23,709 bases of DNA, taken from assembly GCA_022564935.1 (NCBI GenBank), contig JADFKM010000031.1, positions 1-23,709 of the forward strand. The letters run 5' to 3'. Under the pieces are notes generated by a model. It did no database searches. It worked only from the letters and a program-made list of their open reading frames with translations, and was not told where the DNA came from. The position numbers and the translations under genes are program-made. Below are positions 7,986 to 14,354 of the stretch, in pieces; within the stretch, counting starts at the first letter, position 1; each line of letters begins with the position of its first letter. The DNA comes from Candidatus Dadabacteria bacterium (GTDB taxonomy: Bacteria; Desulfobacterota_D; UBA1144; Nemesobacterales; JADFKM01).

Positions 7986-8140
7986 CTACTTCTCTGCCCA
8001 TATGATTGTGGGTGGTATGGCGTCTATCTCGGCTGTTTTGATGTTTTTGAACCCTACCCTCTCGAGCCACTCCATCTTCTCGCTCAACTTGTAGGCATTA
8101 CCTTCGGGGGTGACGGCTGCAATGCTGAGCCGAGTGGTTC
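7986..8140 (-). pseudogene. Frame-displaced C-terminus of the methyltransferase
   Basis: Read in the next frame, this stretch continues the methyltransferase: AVTPEGNAYKLSEKMEWL then ERVGFKNIKTAEI and a stop at 7986-7988. PEGNAY..S..E..WLE.VGF is the usual C-terminal block of this methyltransferase family, so it belongs to the gene that starts at 8968. The span 7986-8968 is 983 bases, one short of a multiple of three (984 = 327 residues plus stop). The indel lies in 8106-8140; the run of five G at 8106-8110 is one candidate site. Confidence 0.75.
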
Positions 8141-8968
8141 GGTTTCGCTGTCGTCGAGTGTGTAGCCGTGGATTATGACCATTCCGCCGGTGGTAAGTGC
8201 GTTGTAGACCTTGCTCAGGAGTTTGATGTTGTCATCGGCGCCGTACATCTGCAATAAGTTGGCCACAAGCGCCAGGTCGTATGATTCGTTTCCCAAATCG
8301 GTGTCTCGGAAATCTCCAGGCATAAAGGTAGCCTCATTACCTATGCCGTATACCTGCTTGTACCTTTTAGCCACCTCAAGCGCAGGCTCGATGTCAAGCA
8401 GCGTAGCCTTGAGGCCCGGGTATGTCTTCATCCATTCGAAGCTGTATGTTCCGGGGCCGCAGCCGACGTCGATCATGTTCTTTTTAGCGGAGATGTCTAC
8501 TACCTGTGGGATGAGCCTGGTGGCCTCCCTCGATCTGTCGGCCATCGCCGTGATGAACATCTCTTTTGTGTCCTCGTCCTTACTGAGGAGCTCCATCATA
8601 GATTTTGCCGGCTCGCCATCCCTTATGACCGTTTTCATATCCGACCAGACATTCCAGAAATGGGCGTAGAGATTAAGGTAGTTGTTAAGCGACGCGTCAC
8701 CGTCTCTAAGGAGATATTCGCGCAGGCTTTCGGGCAGGGAGTACACGTCTCCCTCCTTTGTCAACATCCCTATGCTGCAGAGGGCGTTGAGGAGTCTCTC
8801 GATGCCTTTTTCACTTAATAATATTTTATCGGCGACGACAGCGGCGGATTCGCTCCCCCTGCCCAGCGCTTCGAACACACCTAATTCATTGGCCATGAGC
8901 AGTGTCTTTGACAGCATGAAACCCCTTGCCGTTTTCATAATTTCTTTCGGCTCGATCGTATCCGACAT
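8084..8968 (-). CDS. SAM-dependent O-methyltransferase-like protein, frameshifted near the 3' end
   Basis: This is a 294-residue open frame of the dimeric O-methyltransferase type (hydroxyneurosporene, acetylserotonin and BchU-like). A winged-helix dimerisation domain occupies about residues 15-90 (FEALGRGSESAAVVADKIL; GIERLLNALCSIGML). The Rossmann domain has IDVGCGPG (166-173) and the SAM ribose-binding LLDIEPAL (190-197). Where many relatives have a catalytic-base His (LLHxx), this protein has Q240 in NLLQMY. After residue about 283 the frame departs from the family and stops early, while the expected C-terminus is intact in another frame (7986-8140). Either a true frameshift or a sequencing error. 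The ATG is 12 bases after the Rieske stop, and its ribosome site (AAGGGG) overlaps that stop, so the two genes are coupled. Substrate not known. Confidence 0.8.
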   Translation of the reverse strand: MSDTIEPKEIMKTARGFMLSKTLLMANELGVFEALGRGSESAAVVADKILLSEKGIERLLNALCSIGMLTKEGDVYSLPESLREYLLRDGDASLNNYLNLYAHFWNVWSDMKTVIRDGEPAKSMMELLSKDEDTKEMFITAMADRSREATRLIPQVVDISAKKNMIDVGCGPGTYSFEWMKTYPGLKATLLDIEPALEVAKRYKQVYGIGNEATFMPGDFRDTDLGNESYDLALVANLLQMYGADDNIKLLSKVYNALTTGGMVIIHGYTLDDSETEPLGSALQPSPPKVMPTS

Positions 8969-8980
8969 GTCTATATCCCC

Positions 8981-9454
8981 TTAAGGATGGATCTCTATAA
9001 AAATATCGTCCCCGTCGACAATAACCCTGTAGGTCTCTGCCGACTGGAAATCAAGGCTCATGCACTCACCCGTCTTCACGTTGAATTTCCAAAAATGGCC
9101 CGGACAGATAACACCCTCCCCATCGAGGGGGCCGTTCGAAAAACGGAATCCCCCGTGGGGACAGAGGTTGCAGAGCGCATAGTATTGTCCTTCCAGGTTG
9201 AATATTACGATCTCTCTTAAGCCTGCGGTGACAACCTTCCTGCCGCCGGGGGGGATTTCATCAGTAGTTGCTGCCTTAAATATGACGGTCTCATCTTTAT
9301 GATGAGCTTTTCGGAGACTGCCCAGTTCGCTCACGGGGATATAATTGTAACACATGAGACGGGCCAGAAAACATAAACGTTCGCTCATCTGGATGGAGTT
9401 TTTATAATCGAGAAGCCCTTTTATACTGGTAAAACTTTGAAATGACATTTGCAT
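8981..9454 (-). CDS. Rieske [2Fe-2S] ferredoxin-like protein
   Basis: From the ATG at 9454 (preceded by AGGGTGG) this gives 157 residues. The Rieske domain runs from about residue 57: FKAATTDEIPPGGRKVV, then C98-P-H100 and C117-P-G-H120, all four cluster ligands present, ending in VDGDDIFIEIHP. The cluster would be 2Fe-2S with two Cys and two His. The 56 residues before the domain are poorly supported, and a shorter start such as the GTG at 9334 is possible; longer versions of the frame run antisense through the other Rieske gene and are not credible. It is coupled to the downstream methyltransferase and divergent from a second Rieske gene. It probably acts as an electron carrier, perhaps for a ring-hydroxylating type enzyme, but no oxygenase partner is in view. 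Confidence 0.78.
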   Translation of the reverse strand: MQMSFQSFTSIKGLLDYKNSIQMSERLCFLARLMCYNYIPVSELGSLRKAHHKDETVIFKAATTDEIPPGGRKVVTAGLREIVIFNLEGQYYALCNLCPHGGFRFSNGPLDGEGVICPGHFWKFNVKTGECMSLDFQSAETYRVIVDGDDIFIEIHP

Positions 9455-9523
9455 TTCCACCCTGGTAATATAAATCAATAGAGCGGAAGTTTCATTCAAC
9501 TCACGCAAGGGAGACTCATTGAA

Positions 9524-9832
9524 ATGGGAAAATTGATTGAAGTTGCAAAGACCGGGGACATTGAGACCGGCGATGGCATTATGGTAGAGGTCGAGGATAA
9601 GAGCATCGCCATCTTCAACCTCGACGGCGAGTTCTTCGCCATTGACAACACCTGCACCCACAGAGGCGGCCCACTATCTCAAGGAGATATAGATGGAGAT
9701 GTGGTTACATGTCCCTGGCACGGTGCCGAGTTCAATGTTAAGAGCGGAGATGTGGTTTCGTCCCCTGCCCCAAAGGGTGTTAGTACCTACAGGGTCGAGG
9801 TGGAGGGAGATACGATAAAAATCGAGATTTAA
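9524..9832 (+). CDS. Rieske [2Fe-2S] ferredoxin, dioxygenase/NirD-like
   Basis: This is a 102-residue stand-alone Rieske protein of normal length for the ferredoxin component of non-haem oxygenases or NirD. IAIFNLDGEFFAIDNTCTHR leads to C44-T-H46; then VTCPWHGAEF gives C63 and H66. The spacing is canonical and all four ligands are present. The C-terminal strand pattern is TYRVEVEGDTIKIEI. AAGGGAG lies about 12 bases before the ATG. It is soluble, with no signal peptide. It is transcribed away from the other Rieske gene; the spacer of about 70 bases must hold both promoters. It is followed by the convergent MerR gene. No reductase or terminal oxygenase lies in the window, so the partner is unknown. 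Confidence 0.9.
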   Translation: MGKLIEVAKTGDIETGDGIMVEVEDKSIAIFNLDGEFFAIDNTCTHRGGPLSQGDIDGDVVTCPWHGAEFNVKSGDVVSSPAPKGVSTYRVEVEGDTIKIEI

Positions 9833-9885
9833 CCGGTAGGGTCGGGCAATGTCCTTACAGCTTCTTTACGAATTAAACCAAAGGG

Positions 9886-10389
9886 TCAGGAAGGGCTCAT
9901 CATCTGTTTTTTTATCTTTTGCTCGCTGTCCTTGAACTCTTTTCCCACCGGAAACACAAGCAGGTACTGACCCGAGCCGTCGATAACGTCGAGCGCTTTG
10001 GAGCTAAGCTTGTCGAAAAACCTTACAGAGTCGGAATCTGTGATGAGCACCCAGTTTTGAGGTTTTTGCAATATTTCCGGAATCTTTTTTTTCAGGTACT
10101 CGATGACCTCGCGGTAACGCTGCACGGAAAACCCCCTTTTCTGTAATGAAACAAGCCACCTGAGCGCTATTACGTCCTCCACCGAGTAGAGCCTGTGAGT
10201 GCCTTTGCCGGTGGATTTCTTGATACTAGGCACTATAAGCCCTGTGCGCTCATAGTAGTAGAGCCTGTCGAGGGTTAGCTTAGTTCCTTCGAGGGATTCG
10301 ATGAGCTCTATTACGTCACGGCTCTTGATGCCGTCAATCACTTTCGACCAGGCTATGTTCTGATGTTTTTCTTCCCTGGATTTTACCAT
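9886..10389 (-). CDS. MerR-family transcriptional regulator
   Basis: A protein of 167 residues from the ATG at 10389; a GTG at 10431 in the same frame would add 14. Residues about 37-100 form the MerR DNA-binding domain: LDRLYYYERTGLIVPSIKKS (helix-turn-helix and wing), HRLYSVEDVIALRWLVSL and KRGFSVQRYREVIEYLKKK. A C-terminal part of about 65 residues (WVLITDSDSVRFF...GQYLLVFPVGKEF) is not a recognised effector domain and lacks the Cys pattern of metal-sensing MerR proteins. It converges on the Rieske gene at 9524-9832, with 53 bases between stops. Its target could be its own promoter or the Rieske divergent region, which is an inference from proximity only. No clear ribosome site is seen at either start. 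Confidence 0.85.
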   Translation of the reverse strand: MVKSREEKHQNIAWSKVIDGIKSRDVIELIESLEGTKLTLDRLYYYERTGLIVPSIKKSTGKGTHRLYSVEDVIALRWLVSLQKRGFSVQRYREVIEYLKKKIPEILQKPQNWVLITDSDSVRFFDKLSSKALDVIDGSGQYLLVFPVGKEFKDSEQKIKKQMMSPS

Positions 10390-10645
10390 CGGCCACAAAT
10401 GTCGCTGGGTGTTATAAGAGCAAAATAGCACAAATCTACGCTCCGTTCAACGTTAGCGTGTAATTGAGGCATTGGATTGTGCGAAGCACTCAAGAGCCCC
10501 GGGTTCATTGTTATCGATCCATCCTCAATGTATAAGGCCAGCTGATTGTATAAATTTACGACACTTAATTTAGTAATTCGCATATGTCGGCTGACATTAA
10601 AAATCGATGACCCGCGTGAGCGCTAAGCAAAACATCGTTGTATAA

Positions 10646-10881
10646 ATCAGGGCCTTTGCTTATTTAAGAGAAGCCCTTGGGTATGATCAAATGACGATGG
10701 AGCTTCCAGTGGGTACTACAGTTGACAATTTATGGAACATTGTACGAAATGAACTTCCCACCAATGAAGGCATAAAGGTGCTTTTTGCAGTGAACGCGCT
10801 GAGTACGCGGACGGATACTACTGGCTCGAAGACGGGGATGAACTATCGTTTTTTCCCCTTGTAAGCGGTGGAAAGTCCTGA
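10646..10881 (+). pseudogene. Decayed MoaD/ThiS-like sulfur-carrier gene
   Basis: Frame one reads IRAFAYLREALGYDQ, then ELPVGTTVDNLWNIVRNELP and KVLFAVNA, up to 10798. Frame two resumes at 10801 with EYADGYYWLEDGDELSFFPL and ends VSGGKS (stop 10879-10881). Together they match MoaD-type ubiquitin-like carriers: (L)FAYLRE...ELP.G.TV..L, VN.EY, L.DGDE..F.P.VSGG. There is a frameshift at about 10796-10803. The N-terminus lacks a start codon, because TAA (10643-10645) sits directly before the first matching codon; one extra A in the AAA at 10644-10646 would join it to an upstream TTG. With two lesions this is best called a relic, unless both are sequence errors. The carrier glycines would be followed by KS, needing trimming if functional. 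No moaE or aldehyde oxidoreductase gene is near. Confidence 0.72.
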
Positions 10882-11205
10882 AATGCCGGTTTAATAAGGC
10901 AATATAGAGCCGTTTTATAACTCCTCTTCAACTGAGGTGATGTTAGTTCATCCAGCCCTTTGTCATTAAGGACACAGGATATTACAACTCCGCTAATATC
11001 CTACAGATAAAGAGTATTACCCTTCAAAACGCAGCTCCTCTTCTTGATTAACTGCGTATGATCATACTTCGGGTACAAGGAGATCGCAAAGTATTTGGAA
11101 ACTTTATTCATTGGTGACAATCTAAATACTTGAAAACATATTAAAAGCGCTTACGTTATATTATGGCATGCTAATTGCAATTATGCTGTACAGAGGAAAT
11201 TGATC
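10882..11205 (+). other. Non-coding spacer with clustered perfect palindromes
   Basis: No gene is seen in this stretch. It holds four perfect inverted repeats: AGGATATTA/TAATATCCT (10976-10984 and 10994-11002, 9-base loop), the 12-base palindrome GTATGATCATAC (11056-11067), AAGTATTT/AAATACTT (11089-11096 and 11124-11131), and the 12-base palindrome TAATTGCAATTA (11172-11183), which sits just before the ribosome site of the next gene. None is followed by a T-run. They could be operators or RNA hairpins upstream of the small gene at 11206. Confidence 0.5.
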
Positions 11206-11454
11206 ATGAACGTATACAACGATAATCATTCTGGAGGTGAAAGAGTGATTGAAATTACTATTCAGCCGTTCACGGTAGGCTCGAGTTCGCCTGTCCCATT
11301 TCCTTTAAATGGAAATATTTCTGGTTTTGATAATGAGCAGCCCATTACTTACTGGGGAATTTACCTAGACGACAAGTACATAACGCATACTTCTTCAAGA
11401 GAGCTTGCCGAAGGAACGAAGGAATGGGTTGAGAAGTGGCTGAGAAAAAACTGA
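11206..11454 (+). CDS. Orphan hypothetical protein, 82 residues
   Basis: The ATG at 11206 is preceded by GAGGAA at eight bases; a TTG at 11200 is in frame but too close to the ribosome site. The product is a small soluble protein without signal peptide or membrane span. The N-terminal half has strand-like VIEITIQPFTV and a Ser/Pro segment (GSSSPVPFPLNG); the C-terminal half has ITYWGIYLDDKYITHTSSRE and an amphipathic helix ending KEWVEKWLRKN. No family is recognised. It stands alone between a palindrome-rich leader and a strong terminator, so it is probably a single-gene transcript. Confidence 0.55.
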   Translation: MNVYNDNHSGGERVIEITIQPFTVGSSSPVPFPLNGNISGFDNEQPITYWGIYLDDKYITHTSSRELAEGTKEWVEKWLRKN

Positions 11455-11462
11455 GAATATAA

Positions 11463-11558
11463 AGGTATTGCTTCATACCTCATGCAGGGGTAGGTGATGT
11501 GGTTGAGTTAGGGTTTACCCATACTTGGCTGAAGCCGTATCATCTACCCTTTTTTTTT
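11463..11558 (+). terminator. Large branched rho-independent terminator with leading hairpin
   Basis: Eight bases after the stop, AGGTAT/ATACCT (11463-11468 and 11475-11480) forms a hairpin. Next, GGGTAGGTGAT (11488-11498) pairs with ATCATCTACCC (11539-11549) over 11 positions, one of them G-U, followed by nine T (11550-11558). The 40 bases enclosed contain two short hairpins, GGGTTTACCC (11511-11520) and GGCTGAAGCC (11527-11536). The T-run marks an intrinsic terminator; the branched interior is unusual. Confidence 0.75.
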
Positions 11559-11613
11559 GCACACCAGATCACACCGAATATATTTCAATTACTTCCTCAT
11601 AAAAATCGAATTA

Positions 11614-11642
11614 TTGCCAACTATAATAATCGCCTTTATAAT
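11614..11642 (+). promoter_or_regulatory. Sigma70-type promoter for endonuclease IV gene
   Basis: TTGCCA (11614-11619), 17 bases, TATAAT (11637-11642). The expected start of transcription is near 11649, about 52 bases before the nfo ATG. Confidence 0.65.
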
Positions 11643-11700
11643 AGGTTTTCGCTATAGGGGATAGGCACACATACATCCTGTGAGTTAAAACGCTCGTATA

Positions 11701-12534
11701 ATGAAAATCGGTGCACACGTATCAATTGCTGGCGGTATAGACAAGGCTCCGAAAAGGGCTAAGGAGTGCGGCTGCGAGTGCTTTCAGATTTTCACACGCT
11801 CGCCCAGGGGTGGGAAGGCGCCTGAACTCGAGCCGCAAACCGTCAAGCGCTTCTGGAGTGAATGCGGTAAATACGGGATGGCCGACTACTACATCCACAT
11901 TCCTTACTACCTGAACCTGGCCTCGGTAGATAGCGATATATACGCTTCATCCCTGTTACTGGTCGCAGAAGAGCTGGACAGGGCGGACGCTATTCGAGCC
12001 AAATACGTCGTGCTACACCCCGGAAGCGCGGGGAATCTTGATGTTAAGGAAGGTATACGTAGGGTGGTTGATGGATTGCGTAGCGTGTATGACGGCAGGG
12101 AGGCGTGGTCATCAAAACTGCTTGTCGAGAACACCGCCGGACAGGGCAAAGTAATCGGTCACAGGTTTGAGGAGCTAGCCGAAATCATCGAGGGTGTTAA
12201 AAGTCCGGAGCTTGGTGTTTGCCTCGATACGGCCCATCTCTTTGCTTCGGGCTACGACATGCGTAACCCTAAGAAACTCGAAAAGGTTTTGGATGAGTTT
12301 GATTCCATTGTCGGTATAGAGCGCTTGAGGCTCATTCACGCCAACGACTCTAAGGTGGGCCTTGGGGAAAGGAAGGACAGGCACGAGCACATTGGTAAGG
12401 GCATGATAGGTCTGGACGCATTCAGGGGGCTTTTGAGGACCCCGCGCCTAGGCGGAATTGACGTCATAGTTGAGACCACTCCCGAGCGGGTGGGCGAAGA
12501 TATCAATACGCTCAGAAGATTAAGGGTGACTTGA
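11701..12534 (+). CDS. nfo: Endonuclease IV (AP endonuclease)
   Basis: This 277-residue TIM-barrel enzyme cuts DNA 5' of abasic sites in base excision repair. All trinuclear zinc ligands can be placed: H66 (YIHIPYY), H106 (VVLHPGS), E143 (LVENTAG), D176 and H179 (VCLDTAH), H213 (LIHANDS), D226 and H228 (DRHEHIG) and E258 (VIVETTP). Length is normal for the family. The usual HAPY at the first ligand is HIPY here, a minor change. It begins with MKIGAHVSIAGG, the standard start. A near-consensus promoter lies upstream and there is no clear ribosome site. It appears to be a single-gene unit; the next genes run the other way. Confidence 0.96.
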   Translation: MKIGAHVSIAGGIDKAPKRAKECGCECFQIFTRSPRGGKAPELEPQTVKRFWSECGKYGMADYYIHIPYYLNLASVDSDIYASSLLLVAEELDRADAIRAKYVVLHPGSAGNLDVKEGIRRVVDGLRSVYDGREAWSSKLLVENTAGQGKVIGHRFEELAEIIEGVKSPELGVCLDTAHLFASGYDMRNPKKLEKVLDEFDSIVGIERLRLIHANDSKVGLGERKDRHEHIGKGMIGLDAFRGLLRTPRLGGIDVIVETTPERVGEDINTLRRLRVT

Positions 12535-12572
12535 GGAATTTCCGGGAATTGTTTCGGGAAAGCGACGGTTGG

Positions 12573-12707
12573 CTAGCCGAAAAGCGCGGCCATACACACG
12601 ATAAGAGCGGTGAAGATTATAAGGGCCCACATCCACTCGGAGATTACCCCGATCACTTCGGTGTCGAAAAATTGTGATTTGTTCTTCTTCTTTTGACTGC
12701 GAGGCAT
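12573..12707 (-). CDS. Small single-span membrane protein, 44 residues
   Basis: From the ATG at 12707, preceded by a G-rich GGGGGTGG site, this encodes a basic N-terminus (MPRSQKKKNKSQ), a short acidic/polar segment (FFDTEVIGVISE) and one C-terminal hydrophobic span (MWALIIFTALIVCMAALFG). That is typical of a small inner-membrane protein with its N-terminus in the cytoplasm. Longer in-frame starts add only an unlikely proline/glycine-rich stretch. No family is recognised. Confidence 0.5.
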   Translation of the reverse strand: MPRSQKKKNKSQFFDTEVIGVISEWMWALIIFTALIVCMAALFG

Positions 12708-12799
12708 GCTACCACCCCCCCACGCGGTAATTTTATGTGCAATAGGACTGGAAATCAAATGTATATAATCTCCGGCGATTCCACTGCCTCGTTGCGGAA

Positions 12800-12919
12800 T
12801 CAAATCACCCCCAGAATAACCCCTAGAATTGTACCTAGAATCACCGTGCCGTTGCCTTTTTGAAATTCCGGGATAGAATTTAATATGAGTTTCTTATACC
12901 TGAAGGGACAGGCAGGCAA
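12800..12919 (-). CDS. Possible 39-residue membrane peptide with xILG repeats
   Basis: From a TTG at 12919 the frame encodes a basic N-terminal part (CPFRYKKLILNSIPEFQKGN) and a C-terminal tail GTVILGTILGVILGVI. The tail is a glycine-zipper-like hydrophobic repeat of period four residues, which on the plus strand appears as AGAAT at exact 12-base steps (12813, 12825, 12837). No ribosome site is seen before the TTG. It may instead be a short DNA repeat that happens to be open. Confidence 0.25.
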   Translation of the reverse strand: MPACPFRYKKLILNSIPEFQKGNGTVILGTILGVILGVI

Positions 12920-12978
12920 ACAATTTTGACAAATTCCTAAGTGTCTGATTTTAGACTAATCGACTGGGGGGATATGGC

Positions 12979-13353
12979 ATGAAACAAATAATCTTTTTGG
13001 CGGCTATATTAATCATTGTTGGCATTGTCTATAAGGTTGCATTCGAGGGAAAGGTCAAGGAGGCACAGGAAGAAACCACTAAGGTCGGAAAGGCCCTAAT
13101 CGGGGCTCCGGCCAAAGTTAGAGAGGTGATTAAGCGGGACAACACCGGACGCTCTGAGTCGGAATGGTCTGACCTTTACACCACGACTGGGGTAGTTGTG
13201 TCTATATCCGGCTCACAGATCGTTGTCGATGAGGATGGAACTGAGAGGAGCTACAGGGTTAATAGGCCGAGCCTTCTCAAAGACGTTGAGCAGGGAGATA
13301 CAATCAGCTTCAAGCTGAGCGGATACGACATAATTGATATCAGCGTGCAGTAA
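12979..13353 (+). CDS. Hypothetical membrane-anchored protein, 124 residues
   Basis: A GGGGGG run lies seven bases before the ATG. Residues 3-22 (QIIFLAAILIIVGIVYKVAF) form one N-terminal membrane anchor or uncleaved signal. A charged, helical linker (KVKEAQEETTKVGKAL, to about 50) follows. From about residue 65 comes a small beta-rich domain (TGVVVSISGSQIVVDEDGT, then RSYRVNRPSLLKDVEQGDTI and SFKLSGYDIIDISVQ), which resembles an OB- or RNA-binding-like beta barrel, although I cannot assign it. TTGACA occurs at 12926-12931 but no good -10 follows at the right distance. No family is recognised. It precedes another exported protein by 53 bases and may share its transcript. Confidence 0.6.
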   Translation: MKQIIFLAAILIIVGIVYKVAFEGKVKEAQEETTKVGKALIGAPAKVREVIKRDNTGRSESEWSDLYTTTGVVVSISGSQIVVDEDGTERSYRVNRPSLLKDVEQGDTISFKLSGYDIIDISVQ

Positions 13354-13406
13354 GGTAGTACCTTCATACTTCCCTACAGTTTGATAAATTTGGCGAGTTA
13401 AATACT

Positions 13407-14288
13407 ATGGGCATTAGCATAGGCAGATATTCTAATATGGTTTTACTCGCCCTGGGGGTATTTGTTCTGGTATTTGGCGCTCGGGGCGCCTCTGCACAGT
13501 CTGATGAGTGCGTTTACCAGAGCGGGGATCAGTACTGGTTTATCAGGACATTCAGCGAGGCTCTCATTGAAAGGGACATGGGGGATATGAAGATATGGTC
13601 CCTCAGCCGCAAGTCTAAAAGATGCAGCAAGGCCCTGCTGAGTGAAATAAATGATACGCAAAACATTTTGATTGGGTATAAACGGGGATTGGATCTGATG
13701 GTTCACAATCTGTATTACTATGCCGATGAATTTGAGAAGTTTACAAAACCGAGAATCAAGCTGTTATTGGGAATGCATTTTTCTTCAGGGACTGAAGCAC
13801 TTGATTGGTGGCTTGAGAACCAGGACTATCTCAGGTTCTCCGAGAAAGAGCTCAGGCTACTGGTGGATAAACGTAAGAAGAAAATGAAGGAGCCCGTACA
13901 GGAATTACATCTACAGGTTACTATGAGCGCGGAAAAATATTGGCATCTTGAGGGGCTGGGCTTGCTTAAGGGGATAAAGTTCGGCGAGGTGTACGTAAAC
14001 GGCTGGTGGCCTAATCTCGCAACCCACAGCGTATATGAAAAATTGCGAGTCCCTAAATCGGAACTTAACGATAGGGGTGTAAGGGAAAAGGGATATATCA
14101 TGGCCCTCGAGGGACACATGAGGGTTCTCGATTTTTCCTCGGGAAAAAAGGAAAAGGAGATATTGTCTCAGCTTCCAAGAATTGTAGATGAAAACTTTGA
14201 CACTTCGCAGTCCTGGATTGAGTGGTACGAGAAGAGCAAAGACGGACTTACACTTAGCAAAGACGGCACAAAACTCGTTGTGAAGTAG
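13407..14288 (+). CDS. Exported protein of unknown function with a duplicated Trp-rich motif
   Basis: A protein of 293 residues. Residues 1-30 form a Sec signal (MVLLALGVFVLVFG, cut after ASA at 30), so the product is periplasmic or outer. A short motif occurs twice: GTEALDWWLENQDYLRFSEK (128-147) and TSQSWIEWYEKSKDGLTLSK (266-285), each with a W-x-W-W/Y core followed by leucine-rich turn residues. This kind of W.WW..N motif is seen in HEAT-like repeat proteins of other bacteria, but no HEAT repeats are clear here. The segment 155-200 is basic, then rich in Trp and Gly. There are three cysteines in total (C35, C73 and one other at most), too few to suggest a cofactor. The ribosome site (GGCGAG) is weak, and a second ATG at 13437 would still keep the signal. 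It converges on sppA. Confidence 0.6.
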   Translation: MGISIGRYSNMVLLALGVFVLVFGARGASAQSDECVYQSGDQYWFIRTFSEALIERDMGDMKIWSLSRKSKRCSKALLSEINDTQNILIGYKRGLDLMVHNLYYYADEFEKFTKPRIKLLLGMHFSSGTEALDWWLENQDYLRFSEKELRLLVDKRKKKMKEPVQELHLQVTMSAEKYWHLEGLGLLKGIKFGEVYVNGWWPNLATHSVYEKLRVPKSELNDRGVREKGYIMALEGHMRVLDFSSGKKEKEILSQLPRIVDENFDTSQSWIEWYEKSKDGLTLSKDGTKLVVK

Positions 14289-14354
14289 AACTCGTAAGTT
14301 AACGGTCATTTTCCAGGCTCTTAATACCCTTCTGTGGCGTTATCACCCATCACA

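Noticed and set aside
9455-9661. Upstream extension of the minus-strand Rieske frame
   Set aside because: It runs antisense through the confirmed plus-strand Rieske gene, and its residues do not resemble the family; a shared, mirrored coding use is not credible.
10383-10583. 66-codon minus-strand frame upstream of the MerR gene
   Set aside because: No ribosome site and no recognisable motif; it overlaps the MerR start region in another frame.
10546-10647. TTGTATAAAT occurring at 10546 and 10638
   Set aside because: A 10-base AT-rich direct repeat 92 bases apart with no other matching flank; not enough for an insertion-site footprint.
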